The position numbers were made by a program, and so were the translations under genes. Shown here piece after piece: positions 57,953 through 64,000 of a stretch of DNA of 64,000 nt. The DNA lies in the NCBI RefSeq assembly GCF_014193515.1, contig NZ_BLXX01000004.1, positions 186,001-250,000 of the forward strand. Direction: 5' to 3'. Origin of the DNA: Geomonas silvestris. Lineage in GTDB: Bacteria; Desulfobacterota; Desulfuromonadia; Geobacterales; Geobacteraceae. Each line of letters begins with the position of its first letter. Within the stretch, counting starts at the first letter, position 1. The notes beneath the pieces were generated by a model that was given only the letters and a program-made list of their open reading frames with translations, ran no database searches and was not told where the DNA came from.

Positions 57953-58858
57953 ATGCTGACCATGCAGGAAGTGAAAAACCACTATTTCTTCACCGACAAC
58001 GATGCCGGACTGCTGCGCGACCTGCAGCCCCTGGTTCGCGACAACAGCAGTGCCCTCATGGACGCCTTCTACGACTACCTGCTGAAGATCCCGGAGACCG
58101 CGAAATTCCTGCGTAACGAGCAGGACCTGCAGAAGCTGAAAAAGACCCACTCGGAGTGGCTCATCTCGGTCTTTTGCGGCACCTATGACAACGAGTACCT
58201 GCTCACGCTCCAGCACATCGGCCAGGCGCACGTGCGCATCGGGGTCAGTGCCCACTACGTAAGCGCCGCGATGAACGTGATGCGGCGCCACCTTATCGAG
58301 ATGTTGCAGGCGAACTACCCAAACATCGAAGACCGCCGCAAGTACCGGATCGCCATGGAGAAGATCCTGGACATCAACCTGGACATCATGAGCACCTCGT
58401 ACCAGGAGGAAGAACTGCGCAGGGTCTTTGTCTCGCACCGCCTGGAGTCGAAGCTGATCCACGCCGCCGAAAGATTCACCTACGGGCTGAACCTCATCCT
58501 GGTGCTGGCACTCATCGGGGTCTCGCTCTCCGTGGTGGTGCTTTTTCTCTGGGACCTGGTGCACATCTTCCAGGGTGACTTCGAGAAGGGGATCCTTTCG
58601 GCCCTGGGGACCCTGCTCATCCTCTGGATGATGATCGAACTCATGGATAACGAGATAAAGACGCTCAAGGGGGGCAAGTTCAACATCCTCATCTTCATCG
58701 GGGTCATCATCGTGGCGCTGATCCGCGAGATCCTGATCTCCACCCTGCGCCACGACGTCCTGAACACCCAGGTTTTCCTGGCGGGGACGCTGCTGATCCT
58801 GGGCATTGTCTACTACCTGGTGGCACGCAGCCAGGTCGAGCGTAACCACCGGGACTGA
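57953..58858 (+). CDS. Globin-coupled membrane sensor with a PsiE-like four-helix domain
   Basis: This 301-residue protein has a protoglobin-type globin (about 1-165) and four membrane helices (about 178-205, 215-235, 245-265, 275-295) that resemble the PsiE family (LLILWMMIELMDNEIKTLKGG). His66 and His93 coincide with the E11 and F8 haem ligands reported for G. sulfurreducens GsGCS, a bis-histidyl transmembrane globin sensor of the same size. Its ligand and output are unclear. ATG 57953 follows GACGGAG and gives the family length; the open frame before it is rejected. Confidence 0.88.
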   Translation: MLTMQEVKNHYFFTDNDAGLLRDLQPLVRDNSSALMDAFYDYLLKIPETAKFLRNEQDLQKLKKTHSEWLISVFCGTYDNEYLLTLQHIGQAHVRIGVSAHYVSAAMNVMRRHLIEMLQANYPNIEDRRKYRIAMEKILDINLDIMSTSYQEEELRRVFVSHRLESKLIHAAERFTYGLNLILVLALIGVSLSVVVLFLWDLVHIFQGDFEKGILSALGTLLILWMMIELMDNEIKTLKGGKFNILIFIGVIIVALIREILISTLRHDVLNTQVFLAGTLLILGIVYYLVARSQVERNHRD

Positions 58859-59036
58859 CGCTGCCGTCTTGCCGGTGCTTCCCGGGCAGCACACAGAACG
58901 GCGCTCCACTGACAGTCGTACACTCAGCAACAGATCAAACTGAGCCCACCATGCTATTTGGACACGTCACTACCAGAGACCTGCACCAGATCAGACAGTT
59001 TCGCTCTGCAATGATAATACTCATGGTGAATCAAAA

Positions 59037-59060
59037 CGTTATATAGTCTCTTCCATAACC
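59037..59060 (+). promoter_or_regulatory. ModE-type operator candidate
   Basis: The left half CGTTATATA (59037-59045) matches the ModE half site exactly; the right half TCCATAACC matches its complement at 6 of 9 positions, with a spacer in the usual range. It lies about 55 nt upstream of the modE -35 element, consistent with autoregulation by molybdate-ModE. Confidence 0.5.
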
Positions 59061-59114
59061 ACAATTTGTGACTGAGGATAAGAGTCGAGAAAGAGAGAAC
59101 TTGCCCGACTAGCC

Positions 59115-59142
59115 TTTACAATACTTCTGGCTTTGTTATGAT
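59115..59142 (+). promoter_or_regulatory. Promoter of modE
   Basis: TTTACA (59115-59120) and TATGAT (59137-59142) with a 16-nt spacer. Initiation near 59150 excludes the upstream in-frame codon at 59138 as the start. Confidence 0.6.
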
Positions 59143-59206
59143 GGGCCAGATGGAATCTGGGCTGCCCCGGAGAAACCAACGTCCATCGGCACGAGGTCAA
59201 TGGCAC

Positions 59207-60019
59207 ATGCAGGACAAGAAGAAAACCGGGGTACATCTTGATTCCAGCCTCTGGTTCAACCGGGAAGATCATCGTTTTCTGGGAGGAGACCGGATCGCAT
59301 TGCTGGAGCGGATCGACGAGCTGGGTTCCATCACCAAGGCGGCGCGGGCCGTCGGCATCAGCTACAAAACGGCGTGGGACCAGATCAACACCATCAACAA
59401 CCTGGCAGAAAAACCGCTGGTGGAGCGGCTTACCGGCGGCAAGGGGGGCGGCGGCACCAGCCTCACCGCCGAGGGAAAGCGGCTGATCGCCGAGTATCGC
59501 ATCATCCAGGAGGAGCTTCGCACCCTGCTGGATAACCTGGGCAGCAGGCTGGGAGACAGCAACGGCCTGTTCCAATTTCTAAGGAGAATCTCCATGAAAG
59601 TGAGCGCACGCAACACCTTCGCAGGGACGATTACCAACCTTACCAAGGGCGCCGTCAACGCCGAAGTCACCCTCTCGCTCAAGGGGGGGATACCGCTGAC
59701 CGCCGTCATCACCAACGGCGCCGTCGAGAACCTCGGGCTCACGACCGGCAAGGATGCCTACGCCATCATCAAGGCAAGCTCCATCATCATCGGCACCGAC
59801 CTGCACGATGTGAAGACCAGCGCCCGCAACGTCTTCTGCGGCACGATCTCGAAGATCATCGAGGGGCCGGTAAGCACCGAGGTCGACATCGAGATCGGCG
59901 GCGGCAACACCGTAAGTTCGGTGATCACCCACGGCAGCTCGCAGAACCTTGGCCTGAAGGTCGGCACTCATGCCTGCGCCATGTTCAAGGCCTCCAGCGT
60001 CATCATCGGCGTCAACTGA
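59207..60019 (+). CDS. modE: Molybdate-responsive regulator ModE
   Basis: This 270-residue protein has an N-terminal LysR-like winged helix (about 10-110; LLERIDELGSITKAARAVGISYKTAWDQINTINNLAEKPLVERL) and two TOBE/Mop molybdate-binding domains (about 130-200 and 205-270; SARNTFAGTITNLTKGAVNAEV, SARNVFCGTISKIIEGPVSTEV). It controls molybdenum uptake and enzymes that need it. No modABC genes are adjacent; the FKBP and nitrogenase-protecting cowN genes follow on the same strand. Confidence 0.9.
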   Translation: MQDKKKTGVHLDSSLWFNREDHRFLGGDRIALLERIDELGSITKAARAVGISYKTAWDQINTINNLAEKPLVERLTGGKGGGGTSLTAEGKRLIAEYRIIQEELRTLLDNLGSRLGDSNGLFQFLRRISMKVSARNTFAGTITNLTKGAVNAEVTLSLKGGIPLTAVITNGAVENLGLTTGKDAYAIIKASSIIIGTDLHDVKTSARNVFCGTISKIIEGPVSTEVDIEIGGGNTVSSVITHGSSQNLGLKVGTHACAMFKASSVIIGVN

Positions 60020-60370
60020 TACCGCAAGGGGGGGCAGCCGGCGCTGTCCCCCTGTCCCCCTGTCCCCCTTTGCCCTTTGCCACCCCAACCCTTAACCCTC
60101 CGCGCCACGTCCGAACTCTTTACCAAGAACCTTCAGACCCTTTTGGGGTGTTCTCGCTCCCTGCTCAACTCCGCCCCGACGTACTGACTAGGGACCGGGC
60201 ACTAGCTAAGCAGCTGCACAACTTTGCGGCAGTTCGCTGCTGCGTGCGCCACCGGCTCACGGCCAGGTGTCTGTTATTGCTGCACATTGGCCAGGAAACA
60301 AGTTGGCACAGAGCGTGAAACCCACCGGGAGTCGGAGATCCTCCACAGCCGGACCCCTTCAGGAGCGCGC
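60020..60370. other. Gap between modE and the FKBP gene
   Basis: It starts with a tandem CTGTCCCC repeat (about 60044-60069). No gene or convincing promoter is recognised. Confidence 0.4.
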
Positions 60371-60799
60371 ATGGCGTACATAACCCAAGGAAGCAAGGTG
60401 ACCATCAGTTACATAGGTACCCTGGAAGACGGGACGATCTTCTACAGCACCGAGGAGCACGGCCCGCTCACCCTCACCATCGGAGCGGAGCAGGTGTTCC
60501 CGGCACTGGAGCGGGCGCTCATCGGCATGCGTGCCGGCGAGTGCAAGAACCTGGTGCTCGCCGCCGGGGATGCCTACGGGCCGCGCCGGGCCGAGAACAT
60601 CCTCAAGGTGCCGCGCAGCGTTTTTCCAGCGCAGAAGGAACTTGCCGTGGGGCAGAGGCTCAGCATCGACTTCAAAATGGGGGAATCGCGCGTGATGCAG
60701 GTGATCCGGCTGGACGAAGGTGCAGTGACGCTCGATGGCAACCACGCACTGGCCGGCTGCGAGCTGAGCTTCGCACTGCGAGTGGACCGGGTGGGGTAA
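60371..60799 (+). CDS. FKBP-type peptidyl-prolyl isomerase, SlyD-like
   Basis: This 142-residue protein has the SlyD/FkpB pattern: GSKVTISYIGTLEDGTIFYSTEEHGPLTLTIG, a VFPALERALIGMRAGE segment, the insert-in-flap domain (about 70-125) and NHALAGCELSFALRVDRV. It lacks the histidine-rich metal-binding tail of E. coli SlyD. It would speed proline isomerisation in the cytoplasm. ATG 60371 with AGGAG just upstream is preferred over an open frame beginning at 60224. Confidence 0.88.
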   Translation: MAYITQGSKVTISYIGTLEDGTIFYSTEEHGPLTLTIGAEQVFPALERALIGMRAGECKNLVLAAGDAYGPRRAENILKVPRSVFPAQKELAVGQRLSIDFKMGESRVMQVIRLDEGAVTLDGNHALAGCELSFALRVDRVG

Positions 60800-60805
60800 C
60801 AACGG

Positions 60806-60940
60806 GTTCTACGTTCTATGTCTACGTGAAGGTTTAGGCGAGGACGGGTGGTGCAAGATAGCGGTTTGAAACCTCGAGCCAGGTGTGACCCGTTCTGGAC
60901 CTTAACGCACAACGTAGAACGTAGAACCTAGAACGTAGCA
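60806..60940. repeat. ACGTAGAAC-type short repeats in inverted orientation
   Basis: TTCTACGTTCTATG with CTACG units (60808-60829) face ACGTAGAACGTAGAACC units (60908-60938) across about 80 nt, so the whole can fold. It separates the FKBP and cowN genes. Confidence 0.5.
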
Positions 60941-60961
60941 CTGATTTTTTGAGGAGTTCTG

Positions 60962-61267
60962 ATGCACAACGAGCTGAAACCGGACCGGTACGTCTCCTTC
61001 GCCGGTATCGACGCGGACCGTAATTCGATCCAGTTGGTGGCGCTCTTGCGCCGCTACATCGACGAACCGGAGAAAACCAACCCGTTTTGGGAGAAGTTCA
61101 AGGAGAAACTGGCCCGGGTGGGACAGCCCGAGGAAAACGGTGGGCGTTCGCTGGACGAGTTGTTCCTGATTCACTCGTACCTCAACAACATCCGCGAGCT
61201 TTTCGAGGACGAGCAGGATCTTCCCGCGCTGGAGCTCCTGGAAAAAATCGAGCTGGAGAGTTGCTAG
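60962..61267 (+). CDS. cowN: CowN, N2-fixation-sustaining protein
   Basis: This 101-residue protein matches CowN of purple bacteria in motifs and length: DRYVSFAGIDADRNSIQLVALLRRYIDEPEKTNPFWEKFKEKLA, then DELFLIHSYLNNIRELFEDEQD and a closing LLEKIELESC. CowN allows nitrogenase-based growth when CO is present. No nif genes are in this window. The ribosome site is TTGAGGAGTTCTG. Confidence 0.85.
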   Translation: MHNELKPDRYVSFAGIDADRNSIQLVALLRRYIDEPEKTNPFWEKFKEKLARVGQPEENGGRSLDELFLIHSYLNNIRELFEDEQDLPALELLEKIELESC

Positions 61268-61582
61268 CACTCCCACTGGCGCTTCACTCCGCAGCAGCCC
61301 AAATCTCCCGGCATCCGCGGGTTTTTCCCGGTTCCCAGCGTAAAGTTATCCACTTTCTGCGGAACGTTACGATCCGACGCGGCGCTCCCGGACTCGTCGC
61401 TAGCCCCGAGAGCGGCGAATTAGCTATTGACACGCAAAAACGGGCACTTGCACCAGCTGCTTAATCATTGTGCAACTTGGTGAAGTGCCCATGGATACGT
61501 GACATTGAGGCAACGAATCCACAACTTCTCCCCGCTTTTCCACAGGGACAGTGGAAAGCTCGCGCCCCCCTGAAGAACCCCG
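61268..61582. other. Gap between cowN and the selenoprotein gene
   Basis: It contains the 49-nt hairpin at 61442-61490 and three DnaA-box-like sequences (TTATCCACT, AATCCACAA, TTTTCCACA). No gene is recognised. Confidence 0.4.
61442..61490. other. Structured hairpin, possible small RNA or terminator
   Basis: Outer stem GGGCACTT (61442-61449) pairs with AAGTGCCC (61483-61490), and inner stem CACCA (61451-61455) with TGGTG (61478-61482), closing a 22-nt loop. A TTGACA lies at 61427-61432. No T run follows on either strand. Confidence 0.45.
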
Positions 61583-62182
61583 TCATCCCCTTCCGATCAG
61601 CCGCAGGAAATCCTGGTATTTCGCAAAGCCGACCAGCCTGGTTCCCTCACAGATATGGCTGGGAACCGCGCTGATGCCGGCCTCTTCGGCACGTTGCCAG
61701 TCGGCATCGACTGCGGCGGCAAAGCGCTCTTGGGCAAGCACGGCCTTCACCGCTTCCCCGTCAAGCCCCACCTCGACGGCGAGCCTTGCCAACTCCTCGA
61801 CCAGGGCGATGTTGCGCCCTTCGACGAAGAAGGCCCGGTACACCGCCTGCCGCCAGGCGTCCCCCACACCCCGGGTCTCGGCCCACTTCCCCAGTTCCTG
61901 GGCGCGCCGGCTGTTGTAGGTACGGCTGCGCTCGGCAAGCGGCAACCCCTCGGCGGCGGCAACCTCGCGCACCCGCGCCTGCATCGGCGCAAGCTGCTCC
62001 GCAGGGATCTTCAGCAAATCGGTGAGTTCCATCCCCTCTTCGGGAGTCTCGGGATGCAGCGGGAAGACGTACCAGCGAAACTCCACGGGGAATTCCCGGG
62101 CAAGGCGGTCGGTACGCACGGTACCGAGATAGCACCAGGGTCAAACGTAATCGTAAAAAACCTCCACTACCGTCTTTCTCAT
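61583..62182 (-). CDS. DsbA/FrnE-like oxidoreductase with a selenocysteine (in-frame TGA) in its active site
   Basis: The frame from ATG 62182 runs 199 codons to 61583 if the TGA at 62141-62143 (codon 14) is read. It then gives FYDYV-Sec-PWCYLG, where family members have CPWC; the resolving Cys17 follows. Downstream are the helical insert and a cis-proline in SAVPSHI, typical of the DsbA/FrnE branch. A perfect AAGGAGGTGA ribosome site precedes ATG 62182. Without readthrough only a 178-residue fragment lacking strand 1 and the active site would be called. It probably handles thiol-disulfide chemistry in the cytoplasm, since no signal peptide is present. Confidence 0.85.
62109..62127 (-). promoter_or_regulatory. 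Bacterial SECIS-type stem-loop
   Basis: Beginning 13 nt after the TGA on the minus strand, TCGGTAC pairs perfectly with GTACCGA around the loop CGTGC. The loop guanine is about 22 nt from the TGA, within the range for SelB recognition, and the loop contains GU. Confidence 0.7.
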
Positions 62183-62211
62183 GAGTCACCTCCTTGAACA
62201 GCTATCGTCTG

Positions 62212-62239
62212 AGTGTAGCCTGCTCCTGTTTGCCGGCAA
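62212..62239 (-). promoter_or_regulatory. Candidate promoter of the selenoprotein gene
   Basis: On the minus strand TTGCCG (62234-62239) and TACACT (62212-62217) with a 16-nt spacer lie 30 nt upstream of ATG 62182. A modest match. Confidence 0.35.
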
Positions 62240-62807
62240 GGGGACCGCCGAAATTTAGTACACGGCCTGGCTAGGACGGTTTGCCAAGTGGCTCCCAAGC
62301 GTAACACTGCTTCCTGGCGCCGGCGACTTCCCGTTCGGCTCCGTAACCGGAGGGAGCCGCCAACCCGCGAAAACCGGCCGAGTCGGCGGCGACGCTGATC
62401 CCGCTACAAGAGAATTCCACTCACCTGAAGCCGGCGTCCAGGTCCCCTTTGGCGAGCGCGAGCCCAGGCCGCGGGATCCGCCGGAAACGGCGACAAGTTT
62501 CCTGGCGCATCTCATTTGATTTACTCAATCAGCAAACCTTTAGAGCACAGTTGTGGAAGGCATGACTTTCAGCACGCCCGGTTCTGCAACACAGAGCCAT
62601 GGATCCGCGCCCTGCAACTGTTTGAACCATGCTTTGACACTGTTAGTGCAGCTCCAACGACTCAACAAAACCCTCAAAAGACCGTTTTTGTCCTACGTTT
62701 TCCATCGACAGCACCTACTACCCGGTCCGGCCCGCCTTCTACTCTATGACTTATGAAATATCGGAAATATTCTTAATAGCTGATAAACATACTTTTATGT
62801 ATTCGTG
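62240..62807. other. Long non-coding stretch upstream of the membrane sensor
   Basis: The first half (to about 62515) is GC-rich with several short hairpins (GCCGA/TCGGC around 62379-62389; CGGCTC/GAGCCG around 62337-62360) and two copies of TTCCTGGCGC (62312-62321 and 62499-62508), each near a GGCGAC. The second half is AT-rich. No riboswitch class fits and no credible ORF is present. Confidence 0.4.
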
Positions 62808-62836
62808 TTGACTTTTGTCTCTCAAAAGCTTATAGC
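62808..62836 (+). promoter_or_regulatory. Candidate promoter of the membrane sensor gene
   Basis: TTGACT (62808-62813) and TATAGC (62831-62836) with a 17-nt spacer lie 71 nt before the proposed ATG. Confidence 0.5.
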
Positions 62837-62907
62837 TAACAAAAACTGACTGCCAATTTTGTGCAAGATTGTCCTTCAGCTCCCGGCCCCTTATTCGGAC
62901 ATGCTTT

Positions 62908-64000
62908 ATGGCCTCGGACGGTTCCGATCACGGCAGATACCCCATCGTTCACCTGCTGGCACTTTCCCTGGCAGGCCTGGCCGGTAATTACTTCAACATC
63001 CCCCTTTTCCCCAACCTCGAAGTCCTCTTCGGCAGCACCTTCTCGATGCTGGCACTGCAGCTTCTCGGCCTTTGGAGCGGCGTGGCCGTTGCACTGACAG
63101 CCGGCAGCTACACCCTTTTGCTCTGGCAGCACCCCTACGCTCTTTTGATCCTGGTGCTCGAGACCCTCGTGGTCGGGTGGCTCGTCCTGCGCCGCCAGAT
63201 GGGGATGCTCTTGGCCGACACGGTCTTCTGGCTCACCCTCGGGATGCCGCTGGCCTACCTCTGCTACCACCACGGCATGCATTTCCCCTCCCCGGAGGCG
63301 ACCCTGGTCTTCATGAAATTGGCGCTCAACGGCCTGGCCAACGTCCTTTTGGCCCGCCTGTTGTTCACCGCCTATGCAATCGGCACCCGCCGGATCTCGG
63401 TCTCCTTCCGCGACATCATCTACGAACTTCTGGCAAGCTTCGTCCTGTTCCCCTCGCTCATCGTGCTGGTATTGAGCGGCCGCGCCGACTTCAGGGCAAG
63501 CGCCGCAACCATCCAGGAGACCCTCAGGCGCGACGCCCACCGCGTCTCGCTGAACCTTGATCACTGGCTGAAGGTCCGCAAGGAAACCTTGAGCCACCTG
63601 GCGCGGCTAGCCGCCACCCTCCCCCCCGAAGAGATGCAGGCCCGGCTCGACCAGGCAAGGCTCTCGGACTACTCCTTCCAACGCATCGGGCTTTTGAACC
63701 GGGAGGCGGTTACCACCGCCTACTCGCCGGTCAGCGACCCCTTCGGGCAGAGCAACCTGGGCAAGAGCTTCGCCGACCGCCCCTTCCTGCCCCAGTTGCG
63801 GCAGCGCAAAGAGCCGATGCTCTCGGAGCTGGTGCGGGGGACCATCGACAGCAGCACCCCGCGGGTCCTCATCCTGGCCCCGGTGCTGGTCCAGGGGGAG
63901 TACGCCGGGCACCTGGCAGGTGTCCTCAACCTGGATCGGGCCCACCAGATCCTGGACCAGGCGCTCGACAGCCCGCAGATCCGCTACACCCTCTTGGACC
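62908..64000 (+). CDS. Membrane-bound sensor protein, N-terminal part (cut by window edge)
   Basis: An open frame runs from ATG 62908 to the window end (364 codons, no stop). It has five or six hydrophobic segments in residues 10-185 (HLLALSLAGLAGNYF, FSMLALQLLGLWSGVAVAL, ALLILVLETLVVGWLVL, FVLFPSLIVLVLSG), then a periplasmic domain of about 170 residues (LNREAVTTAYSPV, SFADRPFLPQLR, LAPVLVQGEYAGHLAGVLNLD) resembling a Cache-type sensor. Such proteins end in a histidine kinase or GGDEF domain, which would lie beyond 64000. The start has no clear ribosome site and is uncertain. Confidence 0.75.
   Translation, partial: MASDGSDHGRYPIVHLLALSLAGLAGNYFNIPLFPNLEVLFGSTFSMLALQLLGLWSGVAVALTAGSYTLLLWQHPYALLILVLETLVVGWLVLRRQMGMLLADTVFWLTLGMPLAYLCYHHGMHFPSPEATLVFMKLALNGLANVLLARLLFTAYAIGTRRISVSFRDIIYELLASFVLFPSLIVLVLSGRADFRASAATIQETLRRDAHRVSLNLDHWLKVRKETLSHLARLAATLPPEEMQARLDQARLSDYSFQRIGLLNREAVTTAYSPVSDPFGQSNLGKSFADRPFLPQLRQRKEPMLSELVRGTIDSSTPRVLILAPVLVQGEYAGHLAGVLNLDRAHQILDQALDSPQIRYTLLD

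Larger units (their letters stand above)
58859..59206. other. Region upstream of modE
   Basis: It contains the ModE-like operator (59037-59060) and a promoter (59115-59142). No separate gene is seen; 58880-59030 holds only a short GTGCT/AGCAC hairpin. Confidence 0.5.

Noticed and set aside
59138-59206. Earlier start for modE at 59138
   Set aside because: It overlaps the -10 element of the best promoter and adds residues not found in ModE proteins.
60300-60325. Sigma-54 promoter before the FKBP gene (TTGGCAC)
   Set aside because: The -12 GC element is not at the required spacing.
61340-61560. Replication origin, from three DnaA-box-like sequences
   Set aside because: The boxes are imperfect and few; there is no AT-rich unwinding region and no dnaA, dnaN or gidA nearby.
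62255-62515. 86-codon minus-strand ORF
   Set aside because: No ribosome site or recognisable family; its residues reflect the GC-rich hairpins.
62240-62520. Cobalamin or cyclic-di-GMP riboswitch
   Set aside because: GCCAGGAAAC on the minus strand resembles a B12 box, but the other conserved cores are missing; the GEMM core is absent as well.

Overview
The window is a dense, GC-rich stretch of bacterial chromosome. Gene content points to the Geobacteraceae (Geobacter, Geomonas or Citrifermentans type): a citramalate synthase for isoleucine, an OxpG-type 'atypical' type II secretion locus, a globin-coupled sensor whose haem histidines sit where they do in Geobacter sulfurreducens GsGCS, a CowN protein, and an apparent selenoprotein. 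The species assignment is inference from gene content; no rRNA lies in the window. Most genes are on the minus strand, in long operons with start-stop overlaps.

Layout. 1-0.7 kb: start of nusA and rimP, with an intrinsic terminator in the rimP leader. 1.2-8.1 kb: a Kua/CarF-like lipid desaturase, thrC, a YrfG-like nucleotidase, a response regulator with a degenerate AAA+ domain, and oligoendopeptidase F. 8.2-11.8 kb: acnB (a GTATAC-type palindrome overlaps its -10 box) and fdhD. 11.9-13.2 kb: a secreted cohesin-dockerin protein. 13.4-17.7 kb: ctpA, an envC-like gene, ftsX and ftsE. 17.7-27.2 kb: a nine-gene secretion/pilus-like machine (two pseudopilins, a secretin lipoprotein with a C-terminal cohesin domain, PilP/O/N/M-like proteins, GspE, GspF). 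27.4-28.3 kb: a small membrane protein and a Dpm1-like glycosyltransferase. 28.5-34.8 kb: tRNA-Asp, tRNA-Val and tRNA-Asp after hup, then lon, clpX, clpP and tig. 35.1-38.8 kb: a cytochrome bd operon with a 30-residue CydX-like ORF, DUF4492 and an Rrf2 regulator. 39.1-45.7 kb: a zinc-ribbon protein, a ComEA-like protein, cimA, lysC, tsaE, a CBS protein and nnrDE. 45.7-52.2 kb: acpS, a TPR-metallopeptidase, dxs, ispA, xseB and xseA. 52.3-56.6 kb: a ParA-like ATPase, a YibQ-like deacetylase, an alpha/beta hydrolase lacking its serine, and a small membrane protein. 56.5-64 kb: a diguanylate cyclase response regulator, a globin-coupled sensor, ModE, an FKBP, cowN, a selenocysteine-type DsbA/FrnE protein, and the start of a membrane sensor.

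Most notable. (1) The minus-strand DsbA-like gene at 61.6-62.2 kb reads through an in-frame TGA exactly where the first cysteine of CPWC should be, and a perfect 7-bp stem-loop with a GU-containing loop follows it. (2) Cohesin domains occur both on the outer-membrane secretin and on a secreted protein that also carries a dockerin, which suggests cohesin-dockerin attachment at the secretion pore. (3) Two proteins have lost key catalytic or contact residues: the alpha/beta hydrolase at 55.1 kb and the response regulator at 4.6 kb. (4) Several genes too short for ordinary callers are visible: the CydX-like peptide, the zinc ribbon, and the two-TM partner of the glycosyltransferase.
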